From NCBI RefSeq assembly GCF_021556615.1, contig NZ_JAKGGD010000003.1:186001-250000 (forward strand): 64,000 bases of DNA, read 5' to 3'. Every line of letters starts with the position of its first letter. Positions within the stretch are counted from its first letter, which is position 1. This DNA is from Paracoccus salsus (lineage in GTDB: Bacteria > Pseudomonadota > Alphaproteobacteria > Rhodobacterales > Rhodobacteraceae). A program made the translations under genes and the position numbers. This document shows positions 19,976-31,731 of this stretch, one piece after another. Under the pieces are notes generated by a model. The model had not been told where the DNA came from and did no database searches. It saw only the letters and a program-made list of their open reading frames with translations.

Positions 19976-20683
19976 ATGAACAAGTATGAAGGACTTGATA
20001 TTGCAAGGAAATCCTTGCTGATGACGCCCTTGCCAAACGAAACTGCAGAGGCATTGCTGACCGATGCGTCGACGCGCGAGTTTGCGCGGGGAGAAACCGT
20101 TTTCCTGCAAGACGAAAAGGCTACACTGGTCCATGTGGTGCTGGAGGGCTGGGTCAAGCTTTACCGTATTTCGCCCAACGGCAACGAGACGATCGTCAAC
20201 GTCTTCACCAAAGGCCACAGCTTCGGCGAAGCTGTGGCCTTTCGACTGAAGCCCTACCCCGTGTCGGCAGAGGCGGTAACCGATTGTACTCTTTTGCAGA
20301 TTTCAGCGCGGCGCTTCATCTCGATGCTGCAGCGCGAGCCGGAGTTGGCAATCGCGGTGGTCGCCTCGACGTTCCAGCACCTGCATGACCTCGTAGCCCA
20401 GGTCGAGCAGATGAAATCGCAGACCGGTGCGCAGCGGGTGGCGGATTTTCTGCTGCGTCTTTGTACATGCGAAACCGGGAGCTGTGTGGTGACATTGCCA
20501 TACGACAAGCTGCTGATCGCGGGTCGGCTTGGGATGAAACCCGAAAGCCTGTCGCGAGCATTTGCGAAGCTGAAGCCTGTCGGGGTCCATGTTTCACGCC
20601 ATCACGCTACCATCAATGATATCGCGGCGCTAAAGGTATATTCCGAGGCAGCCCCGGCGAATTCATTCAGCAACGCATTGTGA
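19976..20683 (+). CDS. nnr: Crp/Fnr family regulator, NNR/DNR type
   Basis: A 235-residue Crp/Fnr protein with an N-terminal cyclic-nucleotide-type beta barrel (about 20-130), a dimerisation helix, and a C-terminal winged helix with recognition segment GRLGMKPESLSRAFAKL (about 180-196). It lacks the N-terminal cysteine cluster of FNR, as expected for NO-responsive NNR/DNR regulators. It is the only regulator in the denitrification locus and the obvious reader of the TTGAC-N4-GTCAA boxes before norC, nirI/nirS and nosR. Its base composition is visibly lower in GC than its neighbours. No such box is visible upstream of the gene itself. Confidence 0.87.
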   Translation: MNKYEGLDIARKSLLMTPLPNETAEALLTDASTREFARGETVFLQDEKATLVHVVLEGWVKLYRISPNGNETIVNVFTKGHSFGEAVAFRLKPYPVSAEAVTDCTLLQISARRFISMLQREPELAIAVVASTFQHLHDLVAQVEQMKSQTGAQRVADFLLRLCTCETGSCVVTLPYDKLLIAGRLGMKPESLSRAFAKLKPVGVHVSRHHATINDIAALKVYSEAAPANSFSNAL

Positions 20684-20852
20684 AAGAGGTGGAAGCTTTT
20701 CGTTCCGCGATTGATGCGGCGAACACGCATGATCCCGGCAGGATCGGGCGACAGCCAGCCGCGCAGTCTTGCGGGCAGCGGATGCGCGCGCGGGTGCATA
20801 TCGCGTTCGACCGGGCAGATGACTTCACCGCGCATGTTCGCGCCTGAGCGCG

Positions 20853-21128
20853 CTAGAATGCCGAGGCGAGCAGGTAGAGACCGAGCAACAGCAGACAGAA
20901 CATCGCGAGCGCCAGTTCGAATCCGCGCCGCCAGAACGGGGCGGCGGCAAGGCCGAGATAGCGCGACAGGATCACCCGCGCCTTGAGCCATCCCAGTGTC
21001 AGGATGAGCGCCCCGGCCAGCGCGGCGAATTTCGGCGGCCAGTGCCAGAGTGTCAGCGTGGTCGAGCCGAGGCTGAGGCCGATGAGCGCCACCCAGGCGC
21101 GCAAGAGGGGATCGCGGGGCATGACCAT
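20853..21128 (-). CDS. norF: NorF, small membrane protein of the nitric oxide reductase operon
   Basis: A 91-residue protein with three hydrophobic segments (AWVALIGLSLGSTTLTLW, KFAALAGALILTLGWL, FELALAMFCLLLLGLYLL), resembling prokaryotic cytochrome oxidase subunit IV. It ends the norCBQDEF order. The ATG at 21128 overlaps the last base of the norE stop (TGATG). NorF supports maturation or stability of NO reductase in Paracoccus denitrificans; the exact activity is unclear. Confidence 0.83.
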   Translation of the reverse strand: MVMPRDPLLRAWVALIGLSLGSTTLTLWHWPPKFAALAGALILTLGWLKARVILSRYLGLAAAPFWRRGFELALAMFCLLLLGLYLLASAF

Positions 21129-21676
21129 CACCGCAGCAGGTAAATCACCGGAAAGAGCAGCACCCAGACCAGATCGACCATGTGCCAGAAGGCAGCCCCC
21201 GCCTCGATATTCCGGGGCGTATCCTGCCACGCAACCAGCAGAAGCAGCACCACCCCCGCCAGCACATGCGCGGCGTGAAAGCCTGTGAGCAGGTAGTAGA
21301 AGGTAAAGAACGGGTGCGTATCCCATGCGATGCCCTCGCCCGCCTTCCCCGCATATTCGATGGATTTCACGATCAGAAACACCAGCCCCAGCAAGGCCGC
21401 GCCCACCAGTGCGAGACGCGCCAGGCCACGCTGCGCGTCCTCGCGCAGGCGCAGGGCCCAGGCGGCCAGCGCCCCGGATGTGATCAGCACCACCGTGTTG
21501 AGCCCCGCCCCGGTGCGATAGAGCGCATCCTGCGCGGCGGCGAAGCCCGCCGGGTCGGTGATGCGCACGGACAGAAAGGCGGCCAGTCCCGCGCCGAAAA
21601 CCAACAGCTCGCTGACGATCAGAACCCAGATCATCAGGTCGCCGGGCAACTCGTCGAAGACGGAGCTGTCGCTCAT
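21128..21676 (-). CDS. norE: NorE, cytochrome c oxidase subunit III-like protein
   Basis: A 182-residue membrane protein of the COX3 family with five predicted helices and the characteristic WDTHPFFTFYYLLTGFHAAHVLAG motif. The ATG at 21676 overlaps the norD stop by 4 bp. NorE is thought to aid NO reductase assembly together with NorF. It is about as long as other NorE proteins and shorter than true oxidase subunit III, lacking its first two helices. Confidence 0.9.
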   Translation of the reverse strand: MSDSSVFDELPGDLMIWVLIVSELLVFGAGLAAFLSVRITDPAGFAAAQDALYRTGAGLNTVVLITSGALAAWALRLREDAQRGLARLALVGAALLGLVFLIVKSIEYAGKAGEGIAWDTHPFFTFYYLLTGFHAAHVLAGVVLLLLVAWQDTPRNIEAGAAFWHMVDLVWVLLFPVIYLLR

Positions 21677-23616
21677 GCGCCGACCAGCTCGCGATAGATC
21701 ATCGGCAGCGCCTCGGTCAGGCGTTCGGGGTGCGGGATGACGTGGAAGCCGCCCTGCCCGAACATCCGCGCGAACCAGGCCTTGGCCTGTTTGTCGACGG
21801 TGATCCCAAAGACCGACTGCCCGGCGCGGCGCGCCTCGCGCACCGCCATCGCGGTATCCTCGATGCCGTGGCGGCCCTCGTAGTGATCCAGGTCGTTGGG
21901 CTTGCCATCGGTGATGACCAGAAGCAGGCGCCGCTTGCGGCCCTGCCGCGCCAGATCGGCGGAGGCGTGGCGGACGGCGGCGCCAAGGCGGGTGTAGAAG
22001 CCGGGGCGCAGGCCGGCGATGCGTTGCTCGATCATGCCGGTCATCGGCTCGGCAAAGCTCTTGCAGGTCTGGAGATAGACGCGGTCGCGCTTGAGCGAGG
22101 AAAAGGCGTGGATGGCGAAGCTGTCGCCGCATGCATCGAGCCCCCAGGCCAGCGCCGCCAGAGCCTCGCGCTCGATGTCGATCACGGCGCGGTCGCCCAC
22201 GGCGCTCTCGGTCGAGCGGCTGACATCCAGCAGGATCGACACTGCGAGGTCCCGCGCAATGGGGCGGGTCTGCCGCCAGATGCGGTTGGAGCCAGCGCCG
22301 TTTGCCATGATATCGACCCGCGCACGCACCGCCGCTTCCATGTCAAGTTCGTCCCCGTCCAACTGGCCCGGGATGGAAATGCGGCCGGGGCGCAGGGCCT
22401 CGAACTGGCGTTTGACATGGGTGATGCGGCGCGCCGCGCGCGGGTCCTGACGAAAGGCGGGAACGCAATCCTGCGGCTCTGCCAGGCTGTCGAGGACGCG
22501 CACGTGATCGGGCAGGTAGGCGCCGCTGCGCGTATCCCATTCCGGGTAGAGCGTGACGCCGGAAAGTCGCTCGCGGTCAACGTCCTCCGGGGCGAGGTCG
22601 AGGTGAAGCTTGAGTCGTGTGGCGGGTGCCTTGGAGATCTGCCCCAGCCCGATTTCATCCTGGTCGTCGGCGGCCTTCTTGGCGCTGTCGGGATCGTCGT
22701 CGTCGACCCGGCGATTGAGGTTGAGAAACTCGGCCCAGCTCAGGATCGCCTCGAATTTGTGCAGGATGAGGCTATCGCCGCGCTCGGCCTGATCGGCCTT
22801 GCGGCGGCGAGCGCGGTGGGTCTTGTCGCTGCCCTCTTCGGGCGGGCCGTCAGTGTCGCGGCTTTCGACCTCGTCACGCGCCGAGAGTTCCAGTTCGCGC
22901 AGGTCCGGCCAGAGGGCGACGGGCCGGTAGGGGCGATAGCCGCGCGGGGCTGTGATGGTGGTCAGATTGCCGGACTCAAGCGCGATCCTCATGGCGTGGG
23001 CGCGGTCGGATAGCGGCGCCGGATCACCCAACAGGTGACGGATCAGCGCCTCGGTGTCCGCCTCAGAGCGTGGCAGGGAATTGGAGGGCCTGTACTGCAG
23101 CGTGGCCGCGCAGAGGCTCTTGTAGAGGTCGCGCAGCCCCGGTGCGGCGGCCAGCGCGGCGCGGGTCATGCGCTGTGCGGCGCGCAAAGACAGCAGATCG
23201 GCGCGCAGCTGGTCGGCTTCGGCGATATGCGCCGTGGCATGGGCCGCCGCCGCCGCGAGCCAGAGGTAGAGCGCCCCGTTTGCCTCACGCGCGGGAAAAA
23301 GCGCCAGGGTTTCGGGCAGGCGCAATACCTCGCCGTCGAAACTGGCGCGCGGGGTCAACTCTGCCTCGGTGCCCAGACGGCGCAAGAAGCGCAGGCGGTG
23401 GCGCGACACCTCCGGCGAGACCGGCCTGATCTCGACCGAATGGGCGCCGCCGAGCCCGCGAAAAAAGACTGCCAGCCGCCCGCTGACCTCTGAAAGGTCA
23501 ACCGCGGCTCCGTGATGCACCTGAGGCGCATCGAGGCGACTGGCAAATGCGTGCCACAGTTTCCCGATGGTTTCTTCGGGTTCCCATGGCTCGATTTCGA
23601 TCCCGGTCATGGCCAT
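21673..23616 (-). CDS. norD: NorD, von Willebrand A domain activator of nitric oxide reductase
   Basis: A 647-residue soluble protein. The C-terminal VWA domain (from about 450) has the metal-ion site DVSRSTES and the later VITDGKPNDLD. The central region is acidic and charged. NorD works with the MoxR-type ATPase NorQ to activate NO reductase, probably by helping insert the non-heme iron. norQ lies just upstream with a 3-bp gap. The length is normal. Confidence 0.93.
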   Translation of the reverse strand: MAMTGIEIEPWEPEETIGKLWHAFASRLDAPQVHHGAAVDLSEVSGRLAVFFRGLGGAHSVEIRPVSPEVSRHRLRFLRRLGTEAELTPRASFDGEVLRLPETLALFPAREANGALYLWLAAAAAHATAHIAEADQLRADLLSLRAAQRMTRAALAAAPGLRDLYKSLCAATLQYRPSNSLPRSEADTEALIRHLLGDPAPLSDRAHAMRIALESGNLTTITAPRGYRPYRPVALWPDLRELELSARDEVESRDTDGPPEEGSDKTHRARRRKADQAERGDSLILHKFEAILSWAEFLNLNRRVDDDDPDSAKKAADDQDEIGLGQISKAPATRLKLHLDLAPEDVDRERLSGVTLYPEWDTRSGAYLPDHVRVLDSLAEPQDCVPAFRQDPRAARRITHVKRQFEALRPGRISIPGQLDGDELDMEAAVRARVDIMANGAGSNRIWRQTRPIARDLAVSILLDVSRSTESAVGDRAVIDIEREALAALAWGLDACGDSFAIHAFSSLKRDRVYLQTCKSFAEPMTGMIEQRIAGLRPGFYTRLGAAVRHASADLARQGRKRRLLLVITDGKPNDLDHYEGRHGIEDTAMAVREARRAGQSVFGITVDKQAKAWFARMFGQGGFHVIPHPERLTEALPMIYRELVGA

Positions 23617-23619
23617 GCC

Positions 23620-24441
23620 TCACCCAAAGACGGCCGTCACAAGATCGAGGAGCCCGCGTTTGATATCCGCATCATCGGTCAAGGGCTGAATCATCGCGGC
23701 CTCGATCGCCCGCTCGATGGGCATTCCCGTGGCGATGAGGGTCGCCGCGTATATGACGAGGCGGGTCGAGACGCCCTCCTCCAGATCCTGGCCCTTGAGC
23801 GAACGCAGTTTTCCGGCAAGACGGACAAGGGCCTTGGCGCGGTCCTGCGACACGCCGGATTCCTGCACCACGATCCGGGTCTCCAGATCGGGGGGCGGAA
23901 AGTCGAACTCCATCGCGACGAAGCGCTGCCTTGTGGAGGGTTTCAGCGTCTTGAGGATGTTCTGATAGCCCGGGTTATAGGAGGCCACGAGCATGAAGCC
24001 GGGGGCCGCCTCAAGCACTTCGCCCGTGCGGTCGATGGGCAGGATGCGGCGGTCATCGGTCAGCGGGTGCAGCACCACGGTGACGTCCTTGCGCGCCTCC
24101 ACCACCTCGTCGAGATAGCAGATCGCGCCCTCACGCACCGCGCGGGTCAAAGGCCCGTCGACCCAGACGGTTTCGCCGCCCTTCAGAAGGTATCGCCCGA
24201 TCAGGTCCGCCGCCGAAAGGTCGTCATGGCAGGCCACGGTATACAGCGGGCGTCCAAGCTTTGCGGCCATGTGTGTGACGAACCGGGTCTTGCCGCAGCC
24301 TGTCGGTCCTTTCAACAGCACCGGCAGGTCGTTTTCGCTGGCGGCCAGGAAGAGCGCGCATTCGTCGCCCTGAGCGAGGTAGAAGGGGGCGCCAGACGCC
24401 CCCTTCGTTTGCAGGGTCATGTTTCCGTCCATGTCACTCAC
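23620..24441 (-). CDS. norQ: NorQ, MoxR-type AAA+ ATPase for nitric oxide reductase activation
   Basis: A 273-residue AAA+ protein. Walker A is [14 protein letters not shown] (about 40-53), Walker B is [11 protein letters not shown] and sensor 1 is [12 protein letters not shown]. It pairs with NorD as the MoxR/VWA chaperone couple needed for active NorCB. Its start overlaps the norB stop by 4 bp. Confidence 0.94.
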   Translation of the reverse strand: MSDMDGNMTLQTKGASGAPFYLAQGDECALFLAASENDLPVLLKGPTGCGKTRFVTHMAAKLGRPLYTVACHDDLSAADLIGRYLLKGGETVWVDGPLTRAVREGAICYLDEVVEARKDVTVVLHPLTDDRRILPIDRTGEVLEAAPGFMLVASYNPGYQNILKTLKPSTRQRFVAMEFDFPPPDLETRIVVQESGVSQDRAKALVRLAGKLRSLKGQDLEEGVSTRLVIYAATLIATGMPIERAIEAAMIQPLTDDADIKRGLLDLVTAVFG

Positions 24442-25802
24442 TCCGCCGCGACCGTGGGTCGGTCCGAGATGATCTCGCGGCGCGGCACGGCGAGCGCATA
24501 GATCAGCACCAGCACGCCGATGAACACCACCACGCCCGAGCCGAAGCGCATCCAGTAGAAGATCGCGATCTGGTCCTGCACGTCCATGTAATACTCGCCC
24601 ATCACCCGCTGCAGATGGGTCTGGATCGTGCCGGCGAAGGTCAGCGTGAAGGTCATGAAGACCATGCCGCCCGACATCAGCCAGAACGCCGCCATGTTGA
24701 GCACCTGGTTATAGGGGTCGCGGTTGCGCAGAATGGGCAGCGCATAGGTGAAGATCGCGATATTGAGGCAGACATAGGCACCGTAGAACGCGAGGTGCCC
24801 GTGAGCGGCGGTGATCTGCGTGCCGTGGGTATAGTAGTTGACCCCGTGCAGCGTATGCAGAAAGCCCCATACACCGGCGCCGAAGAAGGCCAGCGTCGCG
24901 CAGCCCAGGGACCACAGCAGCGCGGCCTTGTTCGGGTGGTCGCGCCGCCCCTTCCAGACCATGACGAAGGCAAAGGCCATCATCGCGAAGAACGGGATCA
25001 CCTCGAGACTGGAGAAGATCGAGCCGATCCACTGCCAGTAGCCCGGCGTGCCGATCCAGTAATAATGGTGCCCGGTGCCGAGGATGCCCGAGAAGAGGGC
25101 TGCGGCGACGATCACATAGAGCCATTTCTCCACCACCTCGCGGTCAACGCCGGTCAGCTTGAGCATCAGGTAGGCCAGGATCGACGCCATCACCAGTTCC
25201 CAGGTGCCCTCCACCCAGAGATGGACCACATACCACCAGTACATCTTGTCGAGCGCGAGGTTCGCGGGGTTGTAGAAGGCAAACAGGAACAGCAGCGCGA
25301 GCAGCCACAATCCCAGAAGCAGGATGTTGGTGATCGCGGTCTTGCGGCCCTGCAGAACGGTCATCGAGACGTTGTAGAGAAAGATCAGTGCCGCCACGAC
25401 GATACCGGCCTTGACCCATTTCGGCTGTTCCAGGAATTCGCGGCCCTCCTTGCCCAGAAGCCAGTGCCCCTCGAACAGGTTGAACAGATAGGTCACCACC
25501 ACGCCCAGCGTGCCGAGAACGAGGATCGCCAGTTGCAGATAGGCGAGTTTCGGCGAGTGGATCTCGCGCTCGGCTTCCTCGGGAATGAGGAAATAGGCGG
25601 CCCCGAAAAAGCCCAGCAGCAGCCAGACGATCAGCGAATTGGTATGTAGCATCCGCAGGATGTTGAACGGCACGAGATCGCTGAGGAAATTGGGGGCGAC
25701 ATAGACGAAGCCCACCAGCAGCCCGCCAATGATCTGGATCACGAAAAGACCCAGCGCGACGGCAAAATAGGCCATCGCGATTTTTTGCGTTTTGTATTTC
25801 AT
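24438..25802 (-). CDS. norB: Nitric oxide reductase large subunit (cytochrome b)
   Basis: A 454-residue, twelve-helix heme-copper oxidase family protein. Metal-binding histidines are visible in [33 protein letters not shown] and [20 protein letters not shown]. The glutamate in WVEGTWE belongs to the NO reductase active site, and the tyrosine crosslinked to histidine in oxidases is absent, as in NorB. It reduces two NO to N2O with electrons from NorC. The ATG at 25802 gives the usual N terminus [10 protein letters not shown]. Confidence 0.96.
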   Translation of the reverse strand: MKYKTQKIAMAYFAVALGLFVIQIIGGLLVGFVYVAPNFLSDLVPFNILRMLHTNSLIVWLLLGFFGAAYFLIPEEAEREIHSPKLAYLQLAILVLGTLGVVVTYLFNLFEGHWLLGKEGREFLEQPKWVKAGIVVAALIFLYNVSMTVLQGRKTAITNILLLGLWLLALLFLFAFYNPANLALDKMYWWYVVHLWVEGTWELVMASILAYLMLKLTGVDREVVEKWLYVIVAAALFSGILGTGHHYYWIGTPGYWQWIGSIFSSLEVIPFFAMMAFAFVMVWKGRRDHPNKAALLWSLGCATLAFFGAGVWGFLHTLHGVNYYTHGTQITAAHGHLAFYGAYVCLNIAIFTYALPILRNRDPYNQVLNMAAFWLMSGGMVFMTFTLTFAGTIQTHLQRVMGEYYMDVQDQIAIFYWMRFGSGVVVFIGVLVLIYALAVPRREIISDRPTVAAE

Positions 25803-25818
25803 CGGGTGTCTCCTTCCC

Positions 25819-26271
25819 TCAGCCCGCGTCATTGGGCGGCCAGCCCTGCGCATCGATCTGATCGACCCAGAGCAGGAAATCGGCGAGGTTGCGCGTCTCC
25901 TCCTCGGTCAGCTCGAAATAGGGCATCTGACGACGCCCCTCGACGCCCGAGGGCTGCGACTTCATCCAGCCATCGAGGACTTCATAGCCGCCCTCGGCAT
26001 CGCCGCTCATCCCCCAACGGGTCATCACGTTCATCAGTTCGGGCGCGAAATAGGCCCCCTCGCCCATGATCGAGTGGCAGTTTATGCAGGCGTGCTTTTC
26101 CCAGACATGCTTACCCTTGGCCACGCTTTCGCTCAGTTGGTCGTTATTGCTCGACGTGTTGAGGATGTAGAGATGGGAGTGAGCGGTGAGGCCAACGAAG
26201 ATGATGATGAAGAACAGTGAGCCCCCGTAGAAGATGTTTCGGGCCATGTTCTTGGTCATGACTTCGCGCAT
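25819..26271 (-). CDS. norC: Nitric oxide reductase small subunit (cytochrome c)
   Basis: A 150-residue membrane-anchored monoheme cytochrome c. An N-terminal helix (about 12-30) is followed by the heme site CINCH (62-66) and a C-terminal methionine ligand region RRQMPYF. The ATG at 26271 is chosen for AAAGGAGA six bases upstream and because it gives the family length; an in-frame ATG at 26298 exists. It heads the norCBQDEF operon, with an NNR box about 63 bp upstream. Confidence 0.95.
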   Translation of the reverse strand: MREVMTKNMARNIFYGGSLFFIIIFVGLTAHSHLYILNTSSNNDQLSESVAKGKHVWEKHACINCHSIMGEGAYFAPELMNVMTRWGMSGDAEGGYEVLDGWMKSQPSGVEGRRQMPYFELTEEETRNLADFLLWVDQIDAQGWPPNDAG

Positions 26272-26333
26272 GATGATCTCCTTTGCGCGTGGATTCATGT
26301 GGGGGACTGTGCGCCGGGGGCGCGGCGCGCTCC

Positions 26334-26347
26334 TTGACTATTGTCAA
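26334..26347. promoter_or_regulatory. NNR/FNR box upstream of norC
   Basis: TTGACTATTGTCAA is a perfect inverted repeat of the TTGAC-N4-GTCAA type, 63 bp upstream of the norC ATG. It is the likely binding site for the Nnr regulator encoded at the end of this operon. Confidence 0.88.
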
Positions 26348-26604
26348 CGGTGACGCCGGTTTTCACATCTGGTCATCCCGGGGTTGACTGGCCTGGACTG
26401 ACCTTGGGCGACTGCCAGACGGTGCTGCGCGGCCGCAGGGCGGGGGCTGGCGACACAACAGTTCTGGCGGGTGCTTCATGCCAGCCAGGTCGTTCGAAAT
26501 TCGACATGTCGCGCGCCGGTCCAGATCGCCAGGCCGCGGGACGGCCCGATGATCGCGCGGTACGGGCTTGCGTCCGCGTCGGGCCAGTCTCTGCTGATCC
26601 ACCC
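26348..26604. other. Intergenic interval between the norC promoter and nnrS
   Basis: The gap from norC to nnrS (26272-26604) is about 330 bp. Beyond the NNR box I see no gene in the remaining 257 bp. Open frames here are mostly low-complexity shadow reading. Confidence 0.5.
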
Positions 26605-27798
26605 CTATCCCGCACCGCCCGCACGCGGACCCGTGAAGGCGGGCCACAGGCACACGACATAAAGCGTGAAGGCCGCGATCCAAAGCGCGCCAGTCATCAG
26701 CATCAGCGGGAAATAGAGATCACCCGACAGCGAGGACGCCAGCCAGCGCAGCCCGGCGGCCAGCGCGACCAGCCCATAGGACAGCGCCACCATGCCAGGC
26801 GCCACCAGCGCGCGCCCGGTATGTCCCAGCACCGCGCGGCTCATCACCGCAAGTGTCATGCCGCCCACCGCCCCGATGCCCAGCAGATGCAGCGCCGCCA
26901 CCTCGCTGCCCAGCCCGAAGGCGCTCAGCCCCCAGAACAGCAGCCCCGCGCCCAGCATGACCATGCCAAGATGCAGGGCCCAGAGGATCGGCTGGCGCCA
27001 GATCAGAAGCGGCCCCCAGAACGCGACGCGCACGATCTGCATCGTGCCCGAGGTGACCGCCAGCACCGCCGGAACCAGCGGCGGCACCTGCATCAGAAGC
27101 GCGAGCGGCACCAGCGCGATCAGCGCGGTCGTCGCGAGATCGAGCGGTTTGGAGGTGCGGGGCAAGGTGGCTTCCGGGTGGCCTGCGCGTTTGAGCGCGT
27201 TGCGGGTAAAGCCCGGCGTGACCCGCCCGCCCAGCACCGCGATCATCAGGCAAAGCGCGAACAGCCCGACGCGCAGCCCGGTATCGAGCGTGTCGGCCAC
27301 CCCCAGCCACTCAAGATGCACCATCAGGTTACCCGCCCAGATCAAGGCCAGAAAGCCAAGAAACGCCACGTTTTGCGGCTTGGGTCGCTTGACAAGCATC
27401 AGCGCGATCTTCGCACCCAGAAGCGGCAGGAACGCGAGATCGAGCGCGGCCACCAGCGCGGGCGGCAGGGCACCGGAGAACCAGATCGCCAGCCGCCCGG
27501 CGATCCAGATACCGGCGGCGAGGGCCACGAAGGCGCGGGCGGCCTCCTTGCTGTCGGTCCAGTTCGGCACGGCGGTCAGGAAAAATCCGCCCAGGGCCGC
27601 GCTGGCGTAGCCGAAAATCATCTCATGCGCGTGCCACAGATGCGGCGCGGCGGCGAAAGGCATCGCACTGACCATTCCACCGGCGAAATGGATGCCCAGC
27701 CAAAGCTCCCACACCAGAAGCGCGAAGATGGCATAAAGCCCGGCAGCCAGAAAGAAGATCCGGTAGGGTTCGGTCAGGACGCGTTTCAGGTCGGTCAT
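26605..27798 (-). CDS. nnrS: NnrS family heme-copper membrane protein
   Basis: A 397-residue protein with about twelve membrane helices. It carries the NnrS signatures HLWHAHEMIFGYASAALGGFFLTAVPNW (histidine-rich) and VLGGRVTPGFTRNAL, and HLLGIGAVGGMTLAVMSRAVLGHTGR. NnrS proteins bind heme and copper and protect cells against NO-related stress. The ATG overlaps the nirI stop by 4 bp, so nirI and nnrS form one transcript divergent from nirS. Confidence 0.93.
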   Translation of the reverse strand: MTDLKRVLTEPYRIFFLAAGLYAIFALLVWELWLGIHFAGGMVSAMPFAAAPHLWHAHEMIFGYASAALGGFFLTAVPNWTDSKEAARAFVALAAGIWIAGRLAIWFSGALPPALVAALDLAFLPLLGAKIALMLVKRPKPQNVAFLGFLALIWAGNLMVHLEWLGVADTLDTGLRVGLFALCLMIAVLGGRVTPGFTRNALKRAGHPEATLPRTSKPLDLATTALIALVPLALLMQVPPLVPAVLAVTSGTMQIVRVAFWGPLLIWRQPILWALHLGMVMLGAGLLFWGLSAFGLGSEVAALHLLGIGAVGGMTLAVMSRAVLGHTGRALVAPGMVALSYGLVALAAGLRWLASSLSGDLYFPLMLMTGALWIAAFTLYVVCLWPAFTGPRAGGAG

Positions 27799-29846
27799 GA
27801 TGGTTTCGCCTCGGGTTGGCGCTGGCGGCGCTTGAGCACCGGACAGGTGCCAGGATCGGTCATCACCACCTGGCAGCGCAGGCAAAGCACACATTCATTG
27901 GGGTTGATGCGACCCAGCGGATCGATCGCACCGACAGTGCATTTGGTTTCGCACAGGCGGCATTCGCGGCCGCATTGCGGGCGGCGGTGCAGCCAGTCGA
28001 AGATTTTCAGCTTGGCCGGGATCGCCAGTGCCGCGCCGAGGGGGCACAGATAGCGGCAATAGAAGCGTTCGATGAAAAGCCCCGCCAGCAGCAGCACCAC
28101 CACGAAGGCGACAAACGGCCATGCGCGCATCATGCGCATGGAAATGGCGGTCTTGAACGGTTCGGCCTCGGCCAGCCGCAAGGCCATATCCATCGAATAG
28201 AAGCTGAGCGCGAGGATCGCGACGAAGAGCGTGTATTTGATGATCCAAAGCCGCTCGTGGATCGCATGGGGCACGGCGATTTGCGGCACTCCAAGGCGGC
28301 GGGCGGCGAGATTGCTCAACTCCTGCAAGGCCCCGAACGGGCAGAGCCAGCCGCAGAACACCCCCCGCCCCCAGAACAGCAGGCCAAGGGCAACACCCGC
28401 CCAGAGCGTGAAGATCACCGGTTCGATCAGGAACGTCTCCCAGTGAAAGCCTGAGAGCAGCGATTGCACGAAGGCCACCACCTGCACCACGGAAAGCTGG
28501 CCATTGAGAACCCAGCCGAGCCACACGAGGGTAAGCGTGAGATAGCCCAACCGCAGCCCCAGCCACAGCCGCTTGCGCCGCACGATCCACTCCTGCGCCA
28601 GCAGGATCATGGTCAGCGCCGCCATCATGACCATGACCGAGGCAACCGGAAGCCGCTTTTCCTGCCAGCGTGATTGCCAGAGCGGTGCGGGTGCTGCCGG
28701 CGGCTCGGTGATATGGGCCGCGGGCAGGACATAGCCGAGATCGGTGGTGAAGCTGACCTCGCCCGTCTCGGCGGCGCGGCTGGCGGTCAGTTCCAGCGTG
28801 AAGGGCCTTGTCGGGTCGAACCCGTCACCGGGGAGGTGGAAAATGCTGCGCTCCTTGAGCTCGGGCGCGCCTGTGATGGCCAGATCATCGATGCGGGTGT
28901 AGCCGGATTTCACCAGCGCGATGCGCGCATCGCCCTGCGTCACGACCAACCGGTCGAACACGCCGTCACGCCGCCATGCGGTGCCGCGGTACGAGTACAG
29001 CCCGCGCGAGGCGACGAAGAGCGCGGTCTCACCCGGGCCAAGCGCGCCGACCGCGCGGGTGTATTGCTGTTGGCCGAGAATGTTGCGGCCGATGGTGGGC
29101 GGATCGATAACGGCGGCGTAGAGGTCGATGAAAGGCGCGTCGCCCGTCGGCAACGGCATCTTGGCCCCCGCGAGGGCCTGCGCCGCCTCGGTCAGGGTGA
29201 CGGTGCGGCGGGTGATCGCCCCCTGCTCGATCAGCGCATCCCAGTCGCGCGGCGCGTATGACACCCGGTCGATCCCACCCCCCGGCAGCAGCCCGCGCGC
29301 GATGGCAAGCGTCCGCGCCGTGCGCAGGATCGAATCGCGGATCACCCCGGTGGAAACCGTGGCGCGCGAGATGATGTCGGGCATGTCCGGGCCCTGCCCC
29401 GCGCCGTCCGGGTCGGTCAGGTCGATCCCCGCGAAGCCATCGACGAAACGGGCAATGTCCTCGTCCGACAAGCCCAATGTCAGGATCGGCTCGGAATGGC
29501 GCATGAGCCGCGCCCCGGTGATGCGAGCCTGCATGTCCACGGCCACGAGCATCTCCAGAGGACGGCCCGAATAGCCCACCGATCGAGTCACCTCCCATGT
29601 CGAGGCGATAAAGCCCAATGGTTCCGATGGACCAAGGACCTTCCAACCCGGCACCGCGTCGTCCTGCCGTTGCAGGGCCATCGGGCCGGTGCGGCCGAAC
29701 AGTCCGGCGGCGATCGCGCGGGTGGGCTTGGCCGTTTCGATCGCCCGTTCGGATCCGGGGCGCATCACGCCCTGCGCCTGCGCCTGCGCCAAGACTGGCG
29801 GCACGAGACAGGCGATCAGCCAGGCAAGAAGGACGGCGCGCATCAT
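27795..29846 (-). CDS. nirI: NirI, NosR-like flavin/iron-sulfur membrane regulator of nitrite reductase
   Basis: A 683-residue NosR/NirI protein: signal peptide (1-20), periplasmic FMN-binding domain (about 85-175), membrane helices, then a polyferredoxin C terminus. The last part has [27 protein letters not shown] and two clusters in CGRECRLCETKCTVGAIDP and NECVLCLRCQ. NirI is required for nirS expression in Paracoccus denitrificans. The position equivalent to the flavinylation motif reads SRATVS (160-165), with Arg in place of the Gly seen in NosR. The ATG at 29846 is preferred over a longer frame that would cross the NNR box. Confidence 0.93.
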   Translation of the reverse strand: MMRAVLLAWLIACLVPPVLAQAQAQGVMRPGSERAIETAKPTRAIAAGLFGRTGPMALQRQDDAVPGWKVLGPSEPLGFIASTWEVTRSVGYSGRPLEMLVAVDMQARITGARLMRHSEPILTLGLSDEDIARFVDGFAGIDLTDPDGAGQGPDMPDIISRATVSTGVIRDSILRTARTLAIARGLLPGGGIDRVSYAPRDWDALIEQGAITRRTVTLTEAAQALAGAKMPLPTGDAPFIDLYAAVIDPPTIGRNILGQQQYTRAVGALGPGETALFVASRGLYSYRGTAWRRDGVFDRLVVTQGDARIALVKSGYTRIDDLAITGAPELKERSIFHLPGDGFDPTRPFTLELTASRAAETGEVSFTTDLGYVLPAAHITEPPAAPAPLWQSRWQEKRLPVASVMVMMAALTMILLAQEWIVRRKRLWLGLRLGYLTLTLVWLGWVLNGQLSVVQVVAFVQSLLSGFHWETFLIEPVIFTLWAGVALGLLFWGRGVFCGWLCPFGALQELSNLAARRLGVPQIAVPHAIHERLWIIKYTLFVAILALSFYSMDMALRLAEAEPFKTAISMRMMRAWPFVAFVVVLLLAGLFIERFYCRYLCPLGAALAIPAKLKIFDWLHRRPQCGRECRLCETKCTVGAIDPLGRINPNECVLCLRCQVVMTDPGTCPVLKRRQRQPEAKPS

Positions 29847-29859
29847 GCCCGGACTGTGA

Positions 29860-31716
<1,857 letters not shown>

Positions 31717-31731
31717 CGCAGCCCGCGTGCG

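Noticed and set aside
20684..20852. Minus-strand reading EVICPVERDMHPRAHPLPARL between nnr and norF
   Set aside because: It looks protein-like, but has no start and overlaps nnr on the other strand at its end; I could not tie it to a family.
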